Position numbers and translations under genes: made by a program. DNA of 7,859 bases, from positions 1 through 7,859 of the forward strand of contig JBJXGB010000139.1 of assembly GCA_046152935.1 (NCBI GenBank), in the 5' to 3' direction. The notes under the pieces are model-generated. The model saw only the letters and a list, made by a program, of their open reading frames with translations, made no database searches and was not told the DNA's origin. How positions within the stretch are numbered: position 1 is the stretch's first letter; every line of letters starts with the position of its first letter. The stretch is from CAZMFZ01 sp046152935 (GTDB lineage Bacteria > Bacteroidota > Bacteroidia > Cytophagales > UBA9547). Positions 1 to 5,697 of this stretch are shown piece by piece.

Positions 1-1
1 T

Positions 2-97
2 GCATCGGCCATCGTTCACGACCTCATCCTCATTACTAGCGATAGCGATTTTAATAATATAACAGGATTAAATATTGCCGACCCTCTAAAGTTGTAA
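2..97 (+). CDS. PIN-domain (VapC-type) toxin, C-terminal end only
   Basis: Reading from base 2 gives 31 codons ending in TAA at 95-97; the 5' part lies outside the window. The peptide contains AIVHDLILITSDSDF followed by a G-L-x-I element. This is the usual end of PIN-domain proteins: a helix, a beta strand ending in T/S-x-D-x-D-F that carries the last acidic metal-binding residues, and a short final strand. PIN proteins of the VapC type are Mg2+-dependent ribonucleases neutralised by a co-encoded antitoxin, usually encoded just upstream, which would be outside this window. Only the tail is visible, so the VapC assignment rests on motif resemblance. Other PIN families are possible. Confidence 0.6.
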   Translation, partial: ASAIVHDLILITSDSDFNNITGLNIADPLKL

Positions 98-333
98 ATT
101 TAGATGAGTTAAAAAAGTGTGCAAAAGGCATTTTAACGTTATGTTTATCAGGAATCCCTAGGCCCCAATCGCCCTCGATCTGGCAGGTTTATAAAGATTG
201 AGTTGGAGGGAAAAAAGGTGCTTCTAGCCAGATTTGGCTGTATTGAGGGATAAAAAAAGAACGATTTGCCTGCCAGCTCTTGCATTTTGCGTGTTCGAGC
301 CTCAGATTTCAAGCCTTGCAAGCAGCGCTGCCC
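98..333. other. Gene-free stretch after the PIN gene, leading into the GC-rich island
   Basis: No convincing reading frame is seen. A small imperfect hairpin (AGCCA-gatt-TGGCT, 226-239) and an 8-bp inverted pair (CTGGCAGG at 180-187, CCTGCCAG at 269-276) are present but have no U-tract, so they do not make a good terminator. Base composition becomes GC-richer from about 250. A 62-codon frame (234-422) crosses into the 41-bp repeats and looks like chance translation. Confidence 0.4.
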
Positions 334-467
334 AAAACGGGCCTCAGCAAAGCTGCTTCACTTTCGATTTTGATCAGATGAGGCTCGGCTGGGCTGCCTT
401 GCTTTCGGCTCTGCTCAGATGAGGCTCGGCTAGGCTGCCCTGCCTTCAGTTCTGCCCAGATGAGGCC
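334..467. repeat. 41-bp tandem repeat, two good copies plus a degenerate and a partial copy
   Basis: Copies start at 375 and 416, each beginning CAGATGAGGCTCGGCT. A partial third copy (CAGATGAGGC) starts at 457, exactly 41 bp further on. The segment 343-374 matches 384-415 at about 21 of 32 positions with the same 41-bp offset, so 334-374 is probably an older, decayed copy. A perfect GCCC-AAAAC-GGGC hairpin lies at 330-342, at the left edge. The block is about 55% G+C, far above the AT-rich DNA further downstream. Because 41 is not a multiple of three, the repeat is not preserving a coding frame. Function is unknown; it could be part of a dispersed non-coding repeat element. Confidence 0.7.
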
Positions 468-1102
468 TCTTCATTTACGAGTAATGTCGGGAGCGAACTG
501 CTGACATCTTCGCAACGTACCGCAGTATGGAAAAAGTGTCTGAAAAAACCCTCTTTGCCCATGTTGGAGTCCATTTTCAACAAACCAAGTAGCATGAGAG
601 ATACTCGTTTTAATTTTGCAGGTCGTTGATTTATGGCTTTTTGGACGAAAGAAGACCAAGAAGGGCAGGGAAACGGTAATGAATGTGTAGGGAATTGATC
701 GTTATTTCGAGAAGAGAAAAAAATTTGGTTTTACTATCTAATGTTTCATCTTTGTTGTAATGAAACTTTTTCAAAATTTTCTTTCCGTTTTTGCATACGA
801 ATTAATTTTTGTCACCTTGGGCATTATTTTTTACCTATTGAACAAGAAAGTCTATCATTTGGGGGTTTCGTGCCAGTGTTTTTTGTGGTTTTTTCCTCTA
901 TCAATCGATGAAAAGTTATAAATACGATTTTTATTAACAGGAATAGACATGAATATAATAAAGTTGTTGTTGTAGTTGTAAATAGTAGTGGTATTGGGGA
1001 TGTATTTTCATTTCTCTTCAAATCAATATTTTCAGGTTTTGTAGGAATTTTGTCCGCTCCTGTATCATTTGTTAGATTTTTTCTCGAAAAAACAATTATT
1101 AA
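468..1102. other. Gene-free stretch: end of the GC-rich island, then very AT-rich DNA
   Basis: Bases 468 to about 660 continue the GC-rich island with declining G+C. They include a potential stem-loop (ATGTC at 484-488 pairs with GACAT at 503-507, and AGC 492-494 with GCT 500-502, with a 3-nt bulge). Short frames occur on both strands: 471-659 minus, and a plus-strand frame ending in a TGA near 630. They show no recognised domain. From about 700 the DNA becomes very AT-rich (18% G+C in 721-780). A plus-strand frame stays open from 912 to 1202 (96 codons) but contains no ATG, and I cannot assign it to a family. It may be chance or gene debris. Confidence 0.35.
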
Positions 1103-1186
1103 ATCCTTTCAGCTCTTGTTGCTCATTTGCAACGTGAAACCACAGATAAAAGTCAATTTGAAATTGGTTATTTTGAAGTCAAATAG
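1103..1186 (+). pseudogene. Orphan C-terminal coding tail, possible gene remnant
   Basis: A 27-codon stretch closed by TAG at 1184-1186 reads ALVAHLQRETTDKSQF and then EIGYFEVK. Unlike the surrounding AT-rich DNA, it has the mixed charged and polar composition of a real protein end. Its frame is blocked upstream by TAA at 1100-1102, and it has no start codon. The overlapping frame open from 912 to 1202 also lacks a start. The simplest reading is the last piece of a gene whose upstream part was lost or frameshifted, lying 60 bp before the DUF6883 gene. I do not recognise the family. Chance cannot be excluded for so short a stretch. Confidence 0.3.
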
Positions 1187-1246
1187 TATCCGAGTCCTCT
1201 GAATTCGACAATAAATTGAATAGGGGGAAACATCAGTCATTAAATA

Positions 1247-1591
1247 ATGTCAATGAATCTTTTACCCAATTATGAAAATGCGATTATTAGTACCGAAAAG
1301 CTTTCAGGCTATTGTTTAAATACGTCTCATGCAAGAGGGAAAGACAAAGCTTTTCTATTTCAAAAAGTGTTTGGCTTAAATGAATATCATGCCGAAATAT
1401 TGAAAGAACAAATATTAGATAACTTAGCAATGTTTTCTGCTCTTCAAAAAGAAGAAAATGTATATGGAAAAAAATATAGTGTGTTAATGAAAATTAGTAT
1501 TTTTGGTAAAGTAGGAACTATTCAAACAGGCTGGATTATTGAAAAGGGAACGGATTTTCCTAGGCTTACAAGTTGTTACGTAAAAAACTAG
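1247..1591 (+). CDS. DUF6883 domain protein, putative toxin-like component
   Basis: This is a single-domain protein of 114 aa whose whole length matches the DUF6883 pattern. It has an N-terminal L-P-N (residues 6-8), then H-A-R-G-K-D-K-A (28-35), a central helix, a YGKKYSV-like strand, and W96 leading into F-P-R-L (104-107) and Y111. In the family as I know it, this domain also occurs at the C-terminus of polymorphic toxins, and an RNase-like fold has been suggested. H28, K32/K34, W96 and R106 are the conserved polar or aromatic positions I would expect to matter. The activity is not proven. The ATG at 1247 has no clear Shine-Dalgarno; a second ATG at 1253 would remove only two residues. The DUF4926 gene starts 11 bp after the stop, so the two are very likely co-transcribed and may form a toxin/partner pair. 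Confidence 0.8.
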   Translation: MSMNLLPNYENAIISTEKLSGYCLNTSHARGKDKAFLFQKVFGLNEYHAEILKEQILDNLAMFSALQKEENVYGKKYSVLMKISIFGKVGTIQTGWIIEKGTDFPRLTSCYVKN

Positions 1592-1602
1592 CACGAGAAA
1601 AA

Positions 1603-1815
1603 ATGGATATGATAAAAGAACTAGATGTAGTGGCTCTTTTAAAAGAGATTCCTGAATCTAAATTGATGAACGGTCAGGTAGGAACTGTTGTGCATAAATA
1701 CGATGAAGACACTTTTGAAGTAGAATTTGCCAACCCCGATGGTGAGACAATTGCAGAAATCACCCTTCATAGCAATGTTTTGCTTTTATTGCATTACAAA
1801 ATGGAATATGTATAA
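1603..1815 (+). CDS. DUF4926 domain protein, partner of the DUF6883 gene
   Basis: This small protein of about 70 aa shows the DUF4926 signature from end to end: an ELDVVALL strand, a G-Q-V-G-T-V-V-H turn, EVEFANPDGE, then an I-T-L strand. The pattern suggests a compact SH3-like beta barrel. The frame is open to an upstream ATG at 1573, but that start would overlap the DUF6883 3' end and add residues not typical of the family. I therefore chose ATG 1603, 11 bp after the preceding stop; ATG 1609 is equally possible. No strong ribosome-binding site is present, and the tight spacing suggests translation linked to the upstream gene. DUF4926 genes are commonly found beside DUF6883 or other small toxin-like genes, so an immunity or antitoxin-like role is a reasonable inference, not a demonstrated one. 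Confidence 0.8.
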   Translation: MDMIKELDVVALLKEIPESKLMNGQVGTVVHKYDEDTFEVEFANPDGETIAEITLHSNVLLLLHYKMEYV

Positions 1816-1837
1816 ATTGTAAAGGCTGGAATATTAT

Positions 1838-2338
1838 CTACTCTTTCTTCACGTTTTCAGACTCCCGTTCTGGCATTTCGGCTCTTTTCACTTTCAAAAG
1901 GCCATTTTCTAGCGATATTATCTTCAAAACATAGCCTTTTCTCGATTTTACAGTCACAGGCATGGGCGTTGCTTCCAGCTTGTGAAAGGTAATTTCCAAC
2001 GTTTGGGTTTCAATGCCATATATCCATTCGCCCTCAAAAGTAGTAGGGCGATCGGTTGGACCAAAACCATGTTCGATAAATTGGCCATCTTTCAAAAACT
2101 CAATTCCTTTTCGCCCGCGTGATAACGGAAAAGGAAAATTGGTAGGGCGATACACCAAAATATCGTCATCTGTTTGCTCTTCGTACGAATTGAGCCATTT
2201 GCCATACAAAAGCTCAGACGTTTTGGAACTCAGTTGCAATTCTACGCCCATTGCTCCTACATTTCGCACAGTTACGCGCCTGCCACCACAGGCACATATA
2301 ATAATTGAAAAGAAAACAAGCTTTAAAATCGTGTTCAT
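1838..2338 (-). CDS. Predicted lipoprotein with a lipocalin-like beta-rich domain
   Basis: From ATG 2338 the protein has 166 aa. It starts with a short positively charged n-region, a hydrophobic core (residues 7-14) and a cysteine pair (C15, C17) followed by Gly-Gly. This looks like a type II signal peptide with lipidation at C17 or C15, placing the protein in the membrane facing the periplasm or on the cell surface. The mature part has G-K-W (46-48), V-Y-R-P (62-65), S-R-G-R-K-G (73-78), G-P-T-D-R-P (93-98) and G-E-W (103-105), spaced as in a lipocalin-like beta barrel. I have seen this YRP/SRGR pattern in uncharacterised bacterial proteins; no ligand is known to me. The frame stays open to 2455, but that would add a non-signal N-terminus antisense to the polX-like gene. 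ATG 2347 is an alternative start. The gene is divergent from the polX-like gene and convergent with DUF4926. Confidence 0.7.
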   Translation of the reverse strand: MNTILKLVFFSIIICACGGRRVTVRNVGAMGVELQLSSKTSELLYGKWLNSYEEQTDDDILVYRPTNFPFPLSRGRKGIEFLKDGQFIEHGFGPTDRPTTFEGEWIYGIETQTLEITFHKLEATPMPVTVKSRKGYVLKIISLENGLLKVKRAEMPERESENVKKE

Positions 2339-2378
2339 ATTAATCATTTTTCTATCTTGACAATTTAATAAGCTTCTG

Positions 2379-4091
2379 ATGGAAAACCAAGAAATTTTAA
2401 AACTGCTTAAACTAAACGCCAAACTTTTAGAACTACACGAGGAAAACACCTTCAAAATTCGGGCTTTTCAATCGGCTATTTTCAACCTCGATAAATCTAA
2501 AGTGCGATTAGAAACACTTTCTGTTGCAGATTTAGAAAAACTACCCAATGTGGGCAAAAGCATTGCGGCAGCTATTTTTGAAATTTCCAATAAAAACAAG
2601 TTTGCAGAACTGGAAAAATTGCTTGCCCAAACACCAAAAGGTGTAATTGAATTGCTCGCAATCAAAGGAGTAGGGCCGAAAAAAGTGCGTGCTATTTGGA
2701 AAGATTTAGGGGTAGAAAATTTAGAAATGCTAAAACAAGCCTGTTTAGATGGCTCTATCACCAAAGTGAAAGGCATTGGCGAGAAATTGCAAGAAGAAAT
2801 ACTCGAGTTTTTGGCTTTCAAAGAAGCTTCAAAAGGAAAATCGTTCTACAGCGATGTGGAACAGTTGGCATTTTCGATCGAAAAAGATTTGCAGCAAATA
2901 TTTGGTGAAGAAAAAGTAAAATTGACTGGTGAAGTGCGAAGAATGATGGAAATAGTAGAAACGATACAATTTGTGATTGCTTCGCACGATTTTGAATATG
3001 TGTTTGAAAAAATAAACCAATCTGAAAGGCTGGTAAAATCAGCGGTTTTTTCCAGTCCATTTATTTGGCGGGGCAACATTGCGAAAACAGATGTAAAAGT
3101 TGAGATCAAAATATATGCTGATGATGAATTTGCCAGCCAAATCTATTTGCATTCGGCTGGTAAAAAGCATTTGAACCAAAATTTGGCACAGCTCAATGGC
3201 CCAGCTATTTCGCTTTTCAATTATTTGAAAAAAGAGCATTTTCAATCAGAACAAGACATTTTCAAAAGGCTGAATTGGGCTGAAATACCTTCAGAAAGTA
3301 GAGAGGGGTTGTTTGAATTTGAAGCCATTCTGGCTGGAAATTTCCCTATTTTAATTGAAGATACAGATTTGAAAGGCATTTTGCACAACCATAGCACCTA
3401 TTCTGATGGCGATGATACTTTGGAAGACATGGCTATGTATTGCAAAGAATTGGGCTACGAATATTTAGGAATATCAGATCACTCGAAAACTGCCACTTAC
3501 GCCCAAGGTTTGAGAGAAGATCAAATCGTAAAACAACATGCTGAAATTGATTTATTGAATCAAAAATTAGCCCCATTCAAAATATTTAAAGGCATAGAAT
3601 CTGATATTTTGGGCGATGGATCGCTCGATTATGAAACAGATGTGCTCAAAACCTTTGATTTCATTGTGGCATCTATTCATGCCAATTTGAAAATGGACGT
3701 AGAAAAAGCCACTGCACGATTGATAAAAGCCATTGAAAATCCATACACCACCATGCTCGGCCACCCAACAGGTAGGCTTTTGTTGCGCAGACAAGGCTAC
3801 CCGATCAATCATGCAAAAGTGATAGATGCCTGTGCGGCCAGTGGCGTAATTATTGAAATAAATGCCAACCCCTGGCGGCTAGATTTAGATTGGCGTTGGG
3901 TAAATTATGCCATAAAAAAAGGCGTAATGTTGAGCATAAACCCCGATGCACACGAAATGGCTGGCTACTTAGATATGCACTATGGCGTGTGTGTTGGTAG
4001 AAAAGCCGGCTTGACTAAAGAGATGACGTTCAATGCTTTAGCTTTGAATGAGGTGGAAGGATATTTCAAAAACAGACAATCAAAATTTTAA
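2379..4091 (+). CDS. polX: PolX-family protein with PHP nuclease domain and degenerate polymerase site
   Basis: This is a full-length bacterial PolX-type protein of 570 aa, close to the usual family length. The N-terminal 8-kDa-like region and helix-hairpin-helix units are visible at P-N-V-G-K-S (56-61), I-K-G-V-G-P-K-K (95-102) and V-K-G-I-G-E-K (130-136). The polymerase core follows at about 155-325. The C-terminal PHP domain (332-560) keeps all expected metal ligands: H336, H338, D343, H368, E407, H434, H462, D523 and H525. In the polymerase core the G-S motif is G184-E185. The catalytic D-x-D is T195-I-Q197, and the third Asp appears as E242. Nucleotide addition is therefore probably lost, while the PHP domain could still act as a DNA 3'-5' exonuclease or AP-site processing enzyme, as described for bacterial PolX. 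The GT-C-like gene follows after 4 bp. No Shine-Dalgarno is seen; the start is the first ATG before conserved sequence. Confidence 0.9.
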   Translation: MENQEILKLLKLNAKLLELHEENTFKIRAFQSAIFNLDKSKVRLETLSVADLEKLPNVGKSIAAAIFEISNKNKFAELEKLLAQTPKGVIELLAIKGVGPKKVRAIWKDLGVENLEMLKQACLDGSITKVKGIGEKLQEEILEFLAFKEASKGKSFYSDVEQLAFSIEKDLQQIFGEEKVKLTGEVRRMMEIVETIQFVIASHDFEYVFEKINQSERLVKSAVFSSPFIWRGNIAKTDVKVEIKIYADDEFASQIYLHSAGKKHLNQNLAQLNGPAISLFNYLKKEHFQSEQDIFKRLNWAEIPSESREGLFEFEAILAGNFPILIEDTDLKGILHNHSTYSDGDDTLEDMAMYCKELGYEYLGISDHSKTATYAQGLREDQIVKQHAEIDLLNQKLAPFKIFKGIESDILGDGSLDYETDVLKTFDFIVASIHANLKMDVEKATARLIKAIENPYTTMLGHPTGRLLLRRQGYPINHAKVIDACAASGVIIEINANPWRLDLDWRWVNYAIKKGVMLSINPDAHEMAGYLDMHYGVCVGRKAGLTKEMTFNALALNEVEGYFKNRQSKF

Positions 4092-4095
4092 ATTA

Positions 4096-5643
4096 ATGCT
4101 AAAAATTAGAAGATCTGATATTTTAGACATCAGTTTTTCCTTGCTTCTAACTGTAGCTTTCATTTTTTTGAAAGGCTACACATTCAATAATGGCGACCAG
4201 GCCGATCATTTATTGCCAGTATATGAAAAAATTGCCAATGGCACTTTCAAAGGCGATTTTTTTATGGATTACCAAGCACAAAGTTTCAGTATTAGACAAG
4301 CCTATATTTGGCTTTTGTTTGGTTTGAATTTTATAGCTCCATTAGCTTTGTGGAGTTTTGTATTGACATTTTTATGCATCTTCTCGGCTATTTTCGGCTG
4401 GTCGAAGCTTGCATTTCACTTGACAAAAAATGAATTTGCAGCGTTCATTAGCCCAATTCTAATCTTTTTTGTGTTCTACGGCTTTACAGTTGGCGGATGC
4501 AATTTAATGTACAGCATTTTTATCACCTCAACCATTGCCAAAGCTTTCGTTCCTTGGGCTATTTTATATTTCTTGGGGAATAAATATGTGGTTTCTGGCA
4601 TAATAGTTGGAATTGCAACTATTTTTCATGCCATAGTTGGGCTTCAAATTTTTATTATTTTGGGTTTGATAATGATTTTCAATCGCAGAGAAACAGGATG
4701 GAAATCCATTTTATTGTATTTCTCCATTTATTTTTCGCTGGCTTCATTTGTCATTGTTCCCAATATTCAATTGCAGTTTTTTAATGATTTTGTGTATGAT
4801 AAATCGCTTTACAACCAAATTTTCTACCATTTCAGAAATCCGCATCATTATTTGCCGCGCAGTTTCCCATTAATTCAATGGCTCAAATACTTGTTTATTA
4901 TTGCCATAATTGTTTTTACAGCATTTTTTAAAGATAAAAGAGCGAAATACCGCTCTGTTTTCTTGTTTTTTGGTATTCAAACTTTCGGTTTATTGGTTTA
5001 TAGTGTAATGACTGAGGGATTTGATATTTACAAATTCAACGCCATTCAATGGTTTAAATCAACGATTTGGGTGGCAGCATTTGCCTGTATATTTCTTGGC
5101 GAGTGGCTTTCGGCATTTGGTTTTTTTAAAAATATTTGGGTGAAATTTGCTTGGCTAGTGCAAAACTGGAAGCTCAATCTTGCAGTTTCTTTTTTCGGAC
5201 TGGTTTTTATGCTGAACGCCAATTTGATACCCATTGAAAAGTTCAAATCGCGCTACCAAGTTGGAAATTACAAAAAAACAGAATTACAAACTGCCCACGA
5301 TTGGATTCGTTTGCACACGCCAAAGCAAAGTTTATTCGTTGCACCGCCATCAGATTTTGGTTTTGGCTGCGAAACTTTGCGGCCAAGTCTTGTGAATTGT
5401 AAGGCTTTGGTGCACGAACCTAAGTACATGTTGCAATGGTACGAGCGCATTTCTGCCATTTACAAAACCACATTTGAAGATTTGCAAGGCAAAAGCTTTG
5501 TAGAAGCGGCAGAAATGAAATATAAATTGGGCGATTTTGACTCCAAAAAGTTTAAAGCAGAATACGGATTGTTGTATAAACCGTTAAAAAAAGCTTATCC
5601 AGTTTTGTATCAAACAGAAATGTATGTTGTGGTGAAATTCTAA
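4096..5643 (+). CDS. Multi-pass membrane protein, GT-C type with DUF6798-like C-terminus
   Basis: From ATG 4096 the protein has 515 aa. It contains roughly ten hydrophobic segments, the first at about residues 9-25, followed by a soluble C-terminal part from about 390. After the first membrane helix comes N-N-G-D-Q-A-D-H (31-38), in the place where GT-C glycosyltransferases carry their catalytic acidic residue in the first outward loop. The C-terminal region has W403, T408-P409, A-P-P-S (416-419), R429, K436 and Q-W-Y-E-R (447-451), matching the DUF6798 pattern (TPxxxxFxxPP, then R, K and W-x-x-R). The likely role is a membrane enzyme transferring sugar from a polyprenyl carrier, but the substrate is unknown. 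The frame is open to ATG 4048, inside the upstream gene; I prefer 4096 because it sits 4 bp after that gene's stop and precedes the first helix directly. It probably shares its transcript with the polX-like gene, with no functional link evident. Confidence 0.75.
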   Translation: MLKIRRSDILDISFSLLLTVAFIFLKGYTFNNGDQADHLLPVYEKIANGTFKGDFFMDYQAQSFSIRQAYIWLLFGLNFIAPLALWSFVLTFLCIFSAIFGWSKLAFHLTKNEFAAFISPILIFFVFYGFTVGGCNLMYSIFITSTIAKAFVPWAILYFLGNKYVVSGIIVGIATIFHAIVGLQIFIILGLIMIFNRRETGWKSILLYFSIYFSLASFVIVPNIQLQFFNDFVYDKSLYNQIFYHFRNPHHYLPRSFPLIQWLKYLFIIAIIVFTAFFKDKRAKYRSVFLFFGIQTFGLLVYSVMTEGFDIYKFNAIQWFKSTIWVAAFACIFLGEWLSAFGFFKNIWVKFAWLVQNWKLNLAVSFFGLVFMLNANLIPIEKFKSRYQVGNYKKTELQTAHDWIRLHTPKQSLFVAPPSDFGFGCETLRPSLVNCKALVHEPKYMLQWYERISAIYKTTFEDLQGKSFVEAAEMKYKLGDFDSKKFKAEYGLLYKPLKKAYPVLYQTEMYVVVKF

Positions 5644-5697
5644 GCCAAAAGTAATTTAGTTGAAATTCGTGTCCAATAGGAATGATCGACAACTATC

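Noticed and set aside
180..276. CTGGCAGG/CCTGCCAG inverted pair as terminal repeats of a small mobile element
   Set aside because: Only 8 bp match, with no flanking target duplication or transposase remnant.
234..422. 62-codon plus-strand frame across the repeat
   Set aside because: It runs through the 41-bp repeat, whose period would shift the frame, and shows no recognisable domain or start signal.
471..659. 62-codon minus-strand frame
   Set aside because: No domain was recognised. It lies in the GC-rich block, where both strands are open for short distances, so chance is more likely.
824..1021. 65-codon minus-strand frame rich in Thr and Leu
   Set aside because: This is low-complexity translation of an AT-rich and GTT-repeat stretch, with no domain and a competing open frame on the other strand.
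2353..2360. TATCTTGA as a -7 box for the polX-like gene
   Set aside because: It differs from TAnnTTTG at two positions and has no TTG at the right distance upstream.
2339..2455. N-terminal extension of the lipoprotein gene to an ATG at 2455
   Set aside because: It would overlap the polX-like gene on the opposite strand and hide a good lipoprotein signal peptide that begins at 2338 or 2347.
4048..4095. Earlier start for the GT-C/DUF6798-like gene inside the polX-like gene
   Set aside because: It adds 16 polar residues before the first helix, and ATG 4096 directly after the upstream stop is simpler.
5657..5695. TAGTTG/CAACTA inverted repeat between the convergent genes as a shared terminator
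   Set aside because: The stem is only 6 bp with a 27-nt loop and no T-run on either side, so it is not a credible intrinsic terminator.
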